DNA of 18,949 nt. Origin: an uncultured Subdoligranulum sp. Its GTDB lineage: Bacteria; Bacillota_A; Clostridia; Oscillospirales; Ruminococcaceae. A program made the position numbers and the translations under genes. Below, one piece after another: positions 1 to 7,806 of the stretch (positions are counted from its first letter, which is position 1; each line of letters begins with the position of its first letter). The notes beneath the pieces are model-generated. The model searched no databases, had not been told where the DNA came from, and saw nothing but the letters and a program-made list of their open reading frames with translations. The stretch lies in contig NZ_CALADU010000049.1 in NCBI RefSeq assembly GCF_937890665.1, positions 1 to 18,949 of the forward strand, written 5' to 3'.

Positions 1-718
1 CTTCCTGTCGGCCCGGTTCAACCTGCACCGCAACTATGCCGAGCATTACCTGAACAAGGGCGATTTGACCAACCGGGACATCAACCACATTCTGGCAGCC
101 ATCGATCCCAGCAAAAAGACCGCCTTTGACGCGGCCTACGCCGACAAGCTCTACACCGAATACCGCAACCGCCGTATCGACGACGAGGCGGCCATCGCCA
201 GCCTGCAAAAGGCCTTCGGCGGCAAACGGGTGCTGGTGCTGGCCCCCGGCGCTACGCTGGCCAGCGAAGCCGGCCTGGCTGCCGTGACCGGTGCCGAGGC
301 AGACGTGACGGTATCGGCCAACTTTGTCCCGGACTTTGTACAGCCCGGGTACGCCTTCTTCACCAACGCCAAGCGCTTTGACGAGGAAGCCGCCTATCCC
401 TGCCCGCTGATCCTGACCAGCAACCTGCGGGCCGATGCTTCGGCCACCGTGGTGAACTATGACCGGCTGGCCGGCACCGATGCGCAGGGCGGCAACAGCG
501 TACTGATGCTGCTGCGACTGCTGCGGCTTTGCGGTGCGGCGGAAGTCTTGCTGGCCGGCGCCGATGGTTACCGTCCCGGAACCCCTGCTTATGCCGATGC
601 CGGCCTGCACACCCACACGGGACGGGGCGCGGCTTACAACGCCCAGATGGCGGGCGCTATCCGGGCGGCCGGACTTCCGGTACGCTTTTTGACCCCCAGC
701 GAATACGAAAGGGCTTAA
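1..718 (+). CDS. Aldolase/HMGL-like protein, C-terminal part (5' end outside window)
   Basis: The reading frame is open from the first base (codons begin at position 2), so the true start lies upstream and the TTG at 65 is only an internal codon. The visible part is about 238 residues. Its first third (…HRNYAEHYLNKGDLTNRDIN…) resembles the end of the HMG-CoA-lyase-like or 4-hydroxy-2-oxovalerate-aldolase-like barrel proteins found in glycan clusters of Firmicutes and Bacteroides. From about position 220 a second module begins with KRVLVLAPGATLASE and later has FFTNAKRF and LLAGADGY; this looks like an MptE/DUF115-type nucleotide-binding fold. The stop codon is followed after 3 nt by the KdsC-like phosphatase, so the two are translationally coupled. 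In such clusters the pair usually accompanies an acidic-sugar cytidylyltransferase, which would lie upstream. Family assignment is by recognition only; the catalytic barrel cannot be seen here. Confidence 0.6.
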   Translation, partial: FLSARFNLHRNYAEHYLNKGDLTNRDINHILAAIDPSKKTAFDAAYADKLYTEYRNRRIDDEAAIASLQKAFGGKRVLVLAPGATLASEAGLAAVTGAEADVTVSANFVPDFVQPGYAFFTNAKRFDEEAAYPCPLILTSNLRADASATVVNYDRLAGTDAQGGNSVLMLLRLLRLCGAAEVLLAGADGYRPGTPAYADAGLHTHTGRGAAYNAQMAGAIRAAGLPVRFLTPSEYERA

Positions 719-721
719 CGC

Positions 722-1231
722 ATGATCCGTGTATTGGTTTTGGATGTAGACGGCACGCTGACCGACGGCGGCATCTACTACGATTCGACCGGCAATGAAC
801 TGAAAAAATTTGCCGCGAAGGACGGCGCCGGGCTGCTCATTGCCCGGGCCGCAGGCATTCGGGTGGTGATCTGCACCGGCCGGGAGTGCGAGGCGGTGCG
901 CCGCCGTGCCGCCGACCTGAAGATCACCGACGTATACCAGAACGTGGGCCGCAAGGCTCCCTTCTTGCAGAAATTCTTTGCAGAGAACGGCTATACCAAA
1001 GAAGAGATCGCCTACTGCGGCGATGATGTGAACGATTTGGCCGCCATGGCCCTGTGCGGCTTTGTGGCCTGCCCAGCCGATGCCTCGGACTTGATTCAGG
1101 CGCGGGCGGACTATATCTGCCCCCAGCGCGGCGGTTACGGTGCCGTGCGCGGCGCGGTGCAGAAAATCTTGGAGGAAGATGGCCGCTGGAAGGATGCCGT
1201 AGAGGCAGCCTTCGGTGTGACCATCGATTGA
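722..1231 (+). CDS. KdsC-like HAD phosphatase of an acidic-sugar (ulosonic acid type) pathway
   Basis: The protein has 169 residues, the usual length of the KdsC family (about 170-190). All four HAD motifs are present: motif I DVDGTLTDG with nucleophile D8 and D10, motif II CTGRE (T52), motif III lysine K78, and motif IV GDDVND (100-105). The short cap-less form with TDGGIYY after motif I is typical of the C0/KdsC group, which acts as a tetramer and removes phosphate from KDO-8-phosphate or N-acylneuraminate-9-phosphate. A Gram-positive envelope has no KDO-lipid A, so the substrate is more likely a nonulosonate or related acid of a capsule or wall glycan; this is inference. The ATG at 722 lies 4 nt after the preceding stop, with GAAAGGG at 707-713 as the ribosome binding site. 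The next gene starts 14 nt downstream. Confidence 0.82.
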   Translation: MIRVLVLDVDGTLTDGGIYYDSTGNELKKFAAKDGAGLLIARAAGIRVVICTGRECEAVRRRAADLKITDVYQNVGRKAPFLQKFFAENGYTKEEIAYCGDDVNDLAAMALCGFVACPADASDLIQARADYICPQRGGYGAVRGAVQKILEEDGRWKDAVEAAFGVTID

Positions 1232-1245
1232 AGCGGAGGGATTGT

Positions 1246-3825
1246 ATGCCGGGGCGCGCCCAAACCAAACCAACCCACAAGCCGCTGCTCTATGCGCTGG
1301 GCACGCTGGCCGTACTGCTGGCCCTGTCTGTGCTGGTGTGGCTGGCCATTGTGCGCCCACAGCTGGGCAAGGGGCGTTCGGAATCCATCAGCGACGATTA
1401 CAGCGCCTCCACCATCTTACAGGACGGCCAGACCGCCAGCCAGACCTTTACCTTTGACAACGATCTGCTGGCTATCGGCATGGAATTTTATCTGCCGGGC
1501 GGCCAGCCTTCCGGCACGCTGGAGCTGGTGCTCTCTGACGCCGACACCGGTGAGGAACTGGCCCGCTCTACCGGCGTGATGGAATACATCGTGCCCGACC
1601 AGTACACCGTGCTGGGGTTGGACCAAGCTGTGACAGGGACCGCCGGACGGCGGTATCGCCTTTCCCTGACGCCCCACTATACGGGCAGTGAAGTGCTGGC
1701 CTTGGGCCACAGCAGCGGTGTGGCCCTGTGGCAGGATCCCATGGCGGTGGACGGGTCCCCGGTGGACGGTACCATGGCCTTGCAGGTGACCTATCAGCGG
1801 ATCGGCGGGTATCTGACCCGGTTCTTTTTGCTGATCTGCGGTTTTGCCGCCCTGTTGGCCGCGTTTACCGTCTGGGCCGTCACCAGCCGCCGGGTCGGGC
1901 TGCCCCGTCTGGTCTTTGTGCTGGTACTGGGGCTGGGGGTGCTCTACTCCTTTGTACTGCCCCCTTACGCAGCCCCTGATGAAAAATACCACATCAACCA
2001 AAGCTTTACCCTCGCCAGCCGGTGGGCCAACCTCTTCTCGGACGAGGACTGGCAGATGGGTCATGTCCCCATTACCACCAGCTTCCGCCGCCCAACCGAT
2101 GTGGACCCCACCTTGCAGGATGAAAACACCACCGTGTTTACCTGGCAGGAGTTCACCGGCACCCTCTTTACCACCACCGATGCCGCCTTTGACAGCCATC
2201 AGGAATACGCCGAGTTGCAGACCGACCAGAATCCTCTGTTGTATCTGGTCAGCGGCGGCGCGGTATTTCTAGCCTATCTCTTGCATCTGGGCTTTACCCC
2301 TGCTCTGGCGCTGGGACGATTGGCCAATCTGCTGCTCTTTGCGGCGTTGGCCGCCTATGCGGTGCGGGTGGCGCCCTTCGGCAAACGGGTATTCGCCGCT
2401 GTGGCCTTGCTGCCTATGACGCTGCATCTGGCTGCCAGCTTTAGCCGGGACGCCCCGTTGTTGGGGTTCTGCTTTGCCTTTACGGCCCTGCTGCTGGACG
2501 CCGCCTTTGGGCCGGACCCCCGGCAAGCCCTGCGCCCCACTCGGTTGGGGATGCTGCTGGGTACCGGCGTACTGCTGGCTCCCGGCAAATTGGTATACCT
2601 GCCGTTGGCGGCACTGGTTTGTCTGGTCCCCAATCTGCGGTTGGGCCGTCATGGCAAGGCCAAGAAAGCGATCTATCTGGCAGCCTGCGTGGCTTTGGCG
2701 CTGGTGTTGAATACCGGCGTGCTGACTTCTGTCACCGGGACTTCTACCGAAACGGATTCCACCGTTTCGGTACAGACCGAGGCAGCCCCCACTGCGGTCA
2801 ATCCCCTCTCGGCACGTCCTGAAAAGGCACGTCCCACCGAACCGGACACCGCTTACGAGGCCGTGATCTGCGGGGACAATACACTAGAGAATTACGTCCG
2901 GCGGCTCTATTATTATGTAGAGGACAACCGCGACCCCGCCCAGAGCGAGGTAGATTTCTGGGTAGAAGCCCTTGCAGAGGGGGATGTTTCCCCGGTAACA
3001 CTGGGACAGAGCTTCCTTTTCAGCGCCGCTCGGATCGACAGCTATACCGACGGCACAGACACGTTGTCCCGGATCTCGCTGGCCTTGCTGGGGCAAGATC
3101 TTTCTCAAGACCCTTCTCTGGTTGGCTACTATGACGAGGGCGGTGCCCTGTTGGTCTACAAAGTCGTTTACAGTCTGGATAGCTGCACCCAGCGTTTTGC
3201 CGAACTGGGTCTGGAACCCGGTGTGATGGATGACCGCATGCCGCTGGACCGGCAGACGCTGGCCGCTGAAATCGAAGCCGCCCGGGCCACCCGGGCCACC
3301 CAAAGCGTCACCGACGAGGCAGACCGCATCACCTACACGCCGGGCTACATCCTGACCCATCTGCCCGACACGGTGCTGCTGTTGGTGCGTTCCGCCGTGG
3401 AAAACGGCGACCACTACCTGCGCACGCTGGTGGGCGGCAGCCTGAGCTACTACTCGCTGGATTTGGCCTGGGGTTGGGTGGTCCTGCTCTACCTGCTGCT
3501 GCTCTTTGCCGCACTGCCGGTGGAGGGGCAACCCCTTTTGCCCGCCGGATGGGGCCGCTTGTGGTGTGCCTTAGCCGGGGTGCTCTGCTGCTTATTGGCG
3601 GTAGCAGGCTGTCTGTTGTGGACTCCCACCTACTATGACACGCTCTACGGCTTGCAGGGCCGTTACTTCCTGCCGGTGCTGCCCCTCCTGTTGGTGGTGG
3701 GACTGCCCCGACGGATAGCCCGCATTGCCGATGAAGGGACTGCCACCGCCCAGTTGATGGGTGCACTGGCACTGGTACAGTTTGGTGTTTTGATGAATAG
3801 CATGCTGGCCGTCATCGCAAGATAA
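1246..3825 (+). CDS. DUF2142 family polytopic membrane protein
   Basis: The protein has 859 residues. The frame is open further upstream, but the ATG at 1246 is chosen because GGAGGG at 1235-1240 sits 5 nt before it and the upstream frame overlaps the phosphatase. A first membrane helix lies near residues 13-37. A soluble, β-rich outer segment follows (about 40-180), and then roughly a dozen hydrophobic helices. The DUF2142 hallmarks are visible: PDEKYH around residues 244-249 right after a helix, an ASFSRDAP segment, and QGRYFLP near 804-810. The family resembles GT-C glycosyltransferases, in which an acidic motif in the first outer loop uses a polyprenyl-phosphate sugar, but its reaction is not established. 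A long outer insert (about 490-700) is rich in Thr, Asp and Glu. Placement between sugar phosphatase and glycosyltransferase genes supports a role in surface glycan assembly. Confidence 0.83.
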   Translation: MPGRAQTKPTHKPLLYALGTLAVLLALSVLVWLAIVRPQLGKGRSESISDDYSASTILQDGQTASQTFTFDNDLLAIGMEFYLPGGQPSGTLELVLSDADTGEELARSTGVMEYIVPDQYTVLGLDQAVTGTAGRRYRLSLTPHYTGSEVLALGHSSGVALWQDPMAVDGSPVDGTMALQVTYQRIGGYLTRFFLLICGFAALLAAFTVWAVTSRRVGLPRLVFVLVLGLGVLYSFVLPPYAAPDEKYHINQSFTLASRWANLFSDEDWQMGHVPITTSFRRPTDVDPTLQDENTTVFTWQEFTGTLFTTTDAAFDSHQEYAELQTDQNPLLYLVSGGAVFLAYLLHLGFTPALALGRLANLLLFAALAAYAVRVAPFGKRVFAAVALLPMTLHLAASFSRDAPLLGFCFAFTALLLDAAFGPDPRQALRPTRLGMLLGTGVLLAPGKLVYLPLAALVCLVPNLRLGRHGKAKKAIYLAACVALALVLNTGVLTSVTGTSTETDSTVSVQTEAAPTAVNPLSARPEKARPTEPDTAYEAVICGDNTLENYVRRLYYYVEDNRDPAQSEVDFWVEALAEGDVSPVTLGQSFLFSAARIDSYTDGTDTLSRISLALLGQDLSQDPSLVGYYDEGGALLVYKVVYSLDSCTQRFAELGLEPGVMDDRMPLDRQTLAAEIEAARATRATQSVTDEADRITYTPGYILTHLPDTVLLLVRSAVENGDHYLRTLVGGSLSYYSLDLAWGWVVLLYLLLLFAALPVEGQPLLPAGWGRLWCALAGVLCCLLAVAGCLLWTPTYYDTLYGLQGRYFLPVLPLLLVVGLPRRIARIADEGTATAQLMGALALVQFGVLMNSMLAVIAR

Positions 3826-3843
3826 CGGCGAGGGAACATTCTT

Positions 3844-4977
3844 ATGACCTTCTGTTTTTTTACCGCACAATACCTGCCCACCCCGGGCGGTGTAGAGCGC
3901 TATACCTGGAATTTGGCGCGGCGCTGTGTGGCGGCGGGCCATCGGGCCTTGATCGTCACCAGTGCCCTGCCGGGGCAGCCTGCCCGGGAGCAGGACGCCG
4001 ACGGGCTGGAGATCTACCGGCTGCCCGCCTTTCCCGTAATGGGGGGGCGGTTCCCGGTACTGCGTCCCCTGCCCCCTACCTCCGATTTGTGGGCCCAGTC
4101 CATTGATTTTGCCGTGATCCAAACCCGAATGTACACCCAGAGTGTCTGGGCGGCCCGGCAGTGCAAACGCCGGGGCATTCCGGCGCTGGTCATCGACCAT
4201 TCCACCGGCTATATGATGCATGGGGGACTGGGTAGTGTACTGGGGCGCTGGTATGAACATCTGGCCTGCGGTCTGATCCGCCGATGCGGTTTCCCCTTCT
4301 ACGGCGTGTCTGCCGATGTCTGCCGCTGGCTGCGCACCTTTGGCATTACCGCTGCGGGCACGCTGCCCAACGCCGTGGACCCCGAGGAGCTGACCGCGCT
4401 GGCCGAAGCCGAGCCCCACACCGATTGGCGCACCACGCTGCAGGTGCCGCCCCAAGGGCATTTGATCGCCTTTGTAGGCCGTCTGATCCCCGAAAAGGGC
4501 GCCTTGCCGCTGGCGCAAGCTGTGGCACAACTGCCGGGGTGCGTACTGGCCATCGCCGGTACCGGTCCGCAAGAGGCTGCGCTGCGGGATTTGGGCGGCC
4601 CGGTGCGAGTGCTGGGGCCGCTGCCCCACCCCCAGATCGTACAACTGCTGCGGCAGGCCGATTGTTACTGCCTACCCACCGAATATGCCGAGGGCTTTCC
4701 CACCACCCTGCTGGAGGCGGCGGCCTGCGGCTGTCCCATTGTCTGTACCCACACCGCCGGCACAGGGGAACTGTTGCCCGGGGCGGAGTATGCCGCCTAT
4801 CTGGACGACATCCAGCCCGACACGTTGGCTGCCACGCTGCGCACCGTGCTGGACCACCCCGAAGAAGCCCGTGCCCGCGCCCGCCGCGCCGAGGAGAATC
4901 TGCGCGCCCACTTTACATGGCAGGCGGTCTTTGCTACAATGATGAAAACGGCGCAGGACGCTCGGCAAGAGCGTTAA
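3844..4977 (+). CDS. GT4 family glycosyltransferase
   Basis: The protein has 377 residues, normal for GT-B fold family 4 enzymes, which are retaining and use nucleotide sugars at the cytoplasmic face. The N-terminal domain starts with the acceptor-side glycine loop TPGGVERY (about residues 12-19). The C-terminal donor domain starts near residue 210 with FVGRLIPEKG and IAGTGPQ. The family signature EX7E reads E-GFPTTLL-E and is followed by AAACGCPIVCT, which holds the nucleotide. The ATG at 3844 has GCGAGGG at 3828-3834 and follows the DUF2142 stop by 18 nt. The next gene starts 11 nt after this stop, so the operon continues. Donor and acceptor cannot be read from sequence. A role in adding sugars to a lipid-linked glycan is inferred from the neighbours. 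Confidence 0.88.
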   Translation: MTFCFFTAQYLPTPGGVERYTWNLARRCVAAGHRALIVTSALPGQPAREQDADGLEIYRLPAFPVMGGRFPVLRPLPPTSDLWAQSIDFAVIQTRMYTQSVWAARQCKRRGIPALVIDHSTGYMMHGGLGSVLGRWYEHLACGLIRRCGFPFYGVSADVCRWLRTFGITAAGTLPNAVDPEELTALAEAEPHTDWRTTLQVPPQGHLIAFVGRLIPEKGALPLAQAVAQLPGCVLAIAGTGPQEAALRDLGGPVRVLGPLPHPQIVQLLRQADCYCLPTEYAEGFPTTLLEAAACGCPIVCTHTAGTGELLPGAEYAAYLDDIQPDTLAATLRTVLDHPEEARARARRAEENLRAHFTWQAVFATMMKTAQDARQER

Positions 4978-4988
4978 AAGGAGTTAAG

Positions 4989-5708
4989 ATGTCGAAATTG
5001 CTCATCGTGATCCCCGCCCACAACGAGGAGGACAACATCGTACAGGTGGTGGAAAACCTGACCCACCATTACCCCGAGTACGATTATGTGGTCGTCAATG
5101 ACGGCAGCCGGGACAAGACGGCTGCCATCTGCCGGGCCCACGGCTATCGACTGATCGACCTGCCCATCAATTTGGGATTGGCCGGGGCCTTCCAGACCGG
5201 GCTGCGCTATGCGGCAGAAAACGGCTATGACTGTGCCATGCAGATGGATGCCGACGGCCAGCACAAGCCGGAATACATCGCCCCCATGCTGGCGGCACTG
5301 GAGGAAGGTAACGACATCGTCATCGGCAGCCGGTTTTTGACCGTGAAAAAACCCAAAACCCTGCGGATGCTGGGCAGCTACATCATCAGCTGGTCCATCC
5401 GGCTGACCACCGGTCGGGCCATCTGTGACCCGACCAGCGGCATGCGGATGTTCAACCGCGCTATGGTAGAAGAATTTGCCCAGAACCTGAACTACGGACC
5501 GGAACCCGATACCCTCAGTTATCTGATCAAAAACGGTGCCACCGTCAAGGAAGTACAGGTGGAGATGGGGGAACGCACCGCCGGGCAAAGCTACCTGAAT
5601 TTGTGGAACAGCATCCAGTATATGATCAAGATGTCTTTCTCGATCCTGTTGATTCAATGGTTCCGCAAGCGCGACACCGAGACCCCCTATCCCGAAAGGA
5701 GCCTGTGA
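4989..5708 (+). CDS. GT2 family glycosyltransferase, polyprenyl-phosphate (DPM1-like) type
   Basis: The protein has 239 residues. The ATG at 4989 is chosen over the long open frame upstream because AAGGAG at 4978-4983 lies 5 nt before it and the upstream frame overlaps the GT4 gene. The GT-A fold motifs are clear: VIPAHNEE at 7-14, VVNDGSRDKT at 35-44, and the metal-binding DAD at 87-89 inside QMDADGQH. The segment CDPTSGMRMFNR is the usual acceptor-side motif of dolichyl/undecaprenyl-phosphate sugar synthases. There is no transmembrane domain of its own beyond a hydrophobic C-terminal patch (SFSILLIQW). The DUF2304 gene follows after one base, a pairing seen widely in Firmicutes and Actinobacteria. 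The likely reaction is transfer of a hexose from a nucleotide sugar to undecaprenyl phosphate, supplying GT-C enzymes such as those in this window. The sugar is unknown. Confidence 0.88.
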   Translation: MSKLLIVIPAHNEEDNIVQVVENLTHHYPEYDYVVVNDGSRDKTAAICRAHGYRLIDLPINLGLAGAFQTGLRYAAENGYDCAMQMDADGQHKPEYIAPMLAALEEGNDIVIGSRFLTVKKPKTLRMLGSYIISWSIRLTTGRAICDPTSGMRMFNRAMVEEFAQNLNYGPEPDTLSYLIKNGATVKEVQVEMGERTAGQSYLNLWNSIQYMIKMSFSILLIQWFRKRDTETPYPERSL

Positions 5709-5709
5709 C

Positions 5710-6069
5710 ATGGTCGATCAAACGCTTATCCGCATCTGCCTGATTTTGGGCAGCCTGCTCACGGCAGGCTTTGTACTGCGGCGGGTCCGGCTGGCCAAAG
5801 TCCAGATCGAGGACACCATTTTCTGGCTGGTGTTCAGCGCCGCTTTGCTGATTTTGGCCATCTTCCCCGGCATCGCCTACTGGGCAGCCGATTTGTTGGG
5901 CTTTATGAGTCCCATCAATTTTGTCTACGTAGTCATCATCTTCCTGCTGCTGGTCAAGCAGTTTTTCATGTCCATCCGGCTAAGCCAACTGGACAGCAAG
6001 GTGCGGATGCTCACCGAGCAGGTCGCCCTGAATCAGGAAAAGGTGGAACGCGACAAATTGGATTTGTAA
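5710..6069 (+). CDS. DUF2304 domain small membrane protein
   Basis: The protein has 119 residues and matches the DUF2304 family in length and layout. It has three hydrophobic helices (about residues 6-22, 38-62 and 72-90), then a charged, coiled-coil-like tail (SQLDSKVRMLTEQVALNQEK) that would lie in the cytoplasm. It starts one base after the GT2 stop, with AAAGGAG at 5695-5701, so the two products are made together. DUF2304 proteins are recurrent partners of DPM1-like GT2 enzymes that lack membrane anchors. A scaffold or anchoring role is inferred from that pairing and has not been shown. This is the last gene of the operon before a separate promoter. Confidence 0.85.
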   Translation: MVDQTLIRICLILGSLLTAGFVLRRVRLAKVQIEDTIFWLVFSAALLILAIFPGIAYWAADLLGFMSPINFVYVVIIFLLLVKQFFMSIRLSQLDSKVRMLTEQVALNQEKVERDKLDL

Positions 6070-6092
6070 TCTACGACTAACTGTGGTATAAT
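6064..6092 (+). promoter_or_regulatory. Sigma-70 type promoter with extended -10
   Basis: TTGTAA (6064-6069, matching the -35 consensus at four positions) and a perfect TATAAT (6087-6092) are separated by exactly 17 nt. TG-G just before the -10 makes it an extended -10 element. The -35 overlaps the end of the DUF2304 gene. It should drive the 96-residue gene at 6135, with an RNA start near 6099. Confidence 0.75.
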
Positions 6093-6134
6093 ATATTTTT
6101 AAGAAAGAGTAACGAGCGAAAGAAGGTTTCCGCC

Positions 6135-6425
6135 ATGGCATATACCCCGAAATTGACCTACAAAGGCCGCCCGCTGGTGCGCTGCGGCAATGACATCTAC
6201 TACGGTTCTATGACTGACCCGTACATCGTCTACCTGCAGGTACTGAACAACCGGGAGGAAAACGGCGTTCAGGTGGCCGACAAGGTCCATCTGGTGCTGC
6301 TCTCTACCGATGACTCCAAGCCGCTGCCGGAACGCATTGTTCGGCAAGCCAACCGCGTTGGTCTGTTCAACGCGCTGTCCTTCGGTGATATTATGCTGCA
6401 GAGTGCGCTGCAACAGAAAAAGTAA
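6135..6425 (+). CDS. Conserved small protein of unknown function (96 aa)
   Basis: I do not recognise a named family with certainty, although proteins beginning with a similar KLTYKGRPLVR…YYG pattern occur as unnamed proteins in related Clostridia. The 96-residue product is soluble, has no signal peptide, cysteine cluster or membrane helix, and looks like a small α/β fold with β-strands at YKGRPLVRCGNDIYYG and KVHLVLLST. The ATG at 6135 has AGAAGG at 6121-6126 with 8 nt spacing. It is monocistronic: an extended -10 promoter lies just upstream and a 14-bp terminator hairpin begins 14 nt after the stop. Codon use and base composition look like its neighbours. A strong private promoter suggests steady expression; the function is unknown. 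Confidence 0.82.
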   Translation: MAYTPKLTYKGRPLVRCGNDIYYGSMTDPYIVYLQVLNNREENGVQVADKVHLVLLSTDDSKPLPERIVRQANRVGLFNALSFGDIMLQSALQQKK

Positions 6426-6439
6426 CTCCCCTTCAGCAA

Positions 6440-6473
6440 AAAACGGGCAAGCCTTTTAAGGCTTGCCCGTTTT
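6440..6473. terminator. Bidirectional intrinsic terminator
   Basis: A 14-bp perfect stem pairs 6440-6453 with 6460-6473 around a TTTTAA loop; the core is ACGGGCAAGCC/GGCTTGCCCGT. Flanking A and T runs give a U-tract in both directions, better on the - strand. It separates the convergent 96-residue gene and the PIG-V-like gene. Confidence 0.88.
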
Positions 6474-6484
6474 GTCGTTTACCG

Positions 6485-7732
6485 TCAATAGATGGGCTGA
6501 TGCAGCAGATAAGCCGCCGTATAGGCTACGCTGCCCGCTGCCAAACAGATCCCTGTCACCGCCGTGCTCCGCGGGCGCCCCCGCAGCATAACAGCCAACC
6601 CTACCGGCAGCACAAACAAGGCGACCGCATACCGGGGTGCGCTCAACAGCCATGTGGCCCCCATGGTGAGCAGCAGGTAGGCCAGCCCGTACCCCAGCCA
6701 ACTGGGCGGCAATTCCCGCGCCGCAGCCGCCAACAGGGCAAAAGCGAGCACGATGCAAACCACCGCCGTCAGGCAGATCCAGATGGCGGCACTCCGGTCA
6801 CTTTGCCACCACTGGGCCAGATAGGAAAGATGATAGCGGATTGTTTCGGTGAACAATCCCAACCGTTGATGCCAATGTTCCCACTGGTAAACGCTGTACT
6901 GATTCCACCGCCCATAGACGAATTGATTCAGGGCGAAATAGCCTGCCAGCCCAAGGGCCGGCCCCCATAAGGCCGCCACCAGCCCCGGCGTCAGCCGCAG
7001 TTTCCGGGCCCGCCAGCGTTCCAACAGATGCAGCAGCGCCAACCCGGTAAGCAGAGCGCCGGGTGCCCGGCAAAGCCCTGCCAGCACGCCCAGCACCGCA
7101 GCACGGCCGCCATACCCCTGTTCCAAACACCATACGTACCAGACCGTCAGCGCCAAAAAGAGGCTTTCCGTCATCGGCATCCAGAAAAAGAAGGATGCGG
7201 GACTGATGAGGAGCAATACCAGCGCCCGCCAAGCCGTGGACGCTCCATACCGCCGCTCCGTCACCGCAAACAGACCGGTGCCTGCCAACGCGAAGAGCGG
7301 TAGCTGCACCACCAGCGCCAACACCCGGATATCCAGCCAACCAAAGGGGTTCAGCAGCCGCAGCAGCCATGGAAAGAGCGGGAAAAAGACGATCATCAAG
7401 TACTGTTCGGAAAACGCTTCCCCGGCACCGTACCCGTACCGGGCCAGATCCAGATAGTGACGGGCATCGGTATTACCGTAAAACAGGGCATCCAGCGCTT
7501 GTGCCAACGTGGCATAGGAGCCCTGGCTCCAGCCTATCCCTACCAACATTCCCTGCACTGCGGCCCCCACCAGCAGGCAGAGCAGCGCCGGCTGCCACAG
7601 CCTGCCGGGAAGCCCTTGCCTGCCGAAAGCAGGGTTTCGCCGGGGGCAAAGCGTACGCCATGCACACTGCCCCGCCCCCCATAGAAAGCAGCCCGCTGCC
7701 GCAAGGGGCAAAACGATCCGAAGAAGTTCCAT
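6485..7732 (-). CDS. PIG-V-like GT-C membrane mannosyltransferase
   Basis: The protein has 415 residues from the ATG at 7732. A GTG nine bases earlier is possible but only 2 nt from the GGTAAAGGG site, whereas the ATG has normal 8-nt spacing. About ten hydrophobic helices are visible. After the first outer loop there is NTDARHYLDLARYGY and then FFPLFPWLLRL; this Asp-containing loop plus a FFPLYP-like motif is the hallmark of the PIG-V/Gpi18-related GT-C family, which uses polyprenyl-phosphate mannose (or another sugar) on the outer face. ISPASFFFWMPMTESLF is a second shared segment. Bacterial members are thought to decorate lipids or surface glycans; the acceptor here is unknown. The gene lies last in a - strand series behind a hairpin, so read-through from upstream is likely. 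It is separate from the glycan operon on the other strand. Confidence 0.78.
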   Translation of the reverse strand: MELLRIVLPLAAAGCFLWGAGQCAWRTLCPRRNPAFGRQGLPGRLWQPALLCLLVGAAVQGMLVGIGWSQGSYATLAQALDALFYGNTDARHYLDLARYGYGAGEAFSEQYLMIVFFPLFPWLLRLLNPFGWLDIRVLALVVQLPLFALAGTGLFAVTERRYGASTAWRALVLLLISPASFFFWMPMTESLFLALTVWYVWCLEQGYGGRAAVLGVLAGLCRAPGALLTGLALLHLLERWRARKLRLTPGLVAALWGPALGLAGYFALNQFVYGRWNQYSVYQWEHWHQRLGLFTETIRYHLSYLAQWWQSDRSAAIWICLTAVVCIVLAFALLAAAARELPPSWLGYGLAYLLLTMGATWLLSAPRYAVALFVLPVGLAVMLRGRPRSTAVTGICLAAGSVAYTAAYLLHQPIY

Positions 7733-7760
7733 CCACACCACCCTTTACCGCCGGATACAA

Positions 7761-7793
7761 CAACAGCCCTTTGCGCGGAGCAAAGGGCTGTTG
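7761..7793 (-). terminator. Hairpin between CD1247-type gene and PIG-V-like gene
   Basis: Fourteen perfect base pairs (CAACAGCCCTTTGC at 7761-7774 with its complement at 7780-7793) enclose a 5-nt loop. The following - strand sequence TTGTATCC is only a weak U-tract, so this may be a leaky terminator or an RNA-stabilising hairpin. It ends just before the PIG-V-like ribosome binding site. Confidence 0.6.
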
Positions 7794-7806
7794 CCAAAAA
7801 ACAGAG

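Noticed and set aside
1417..2199. Antisense open frame in the DUF2142 gene
   Set aside because: Low-complexity Gly/Gln/His composition and no family motif; the + strand frame has a clear start and DUF2142 signatures.
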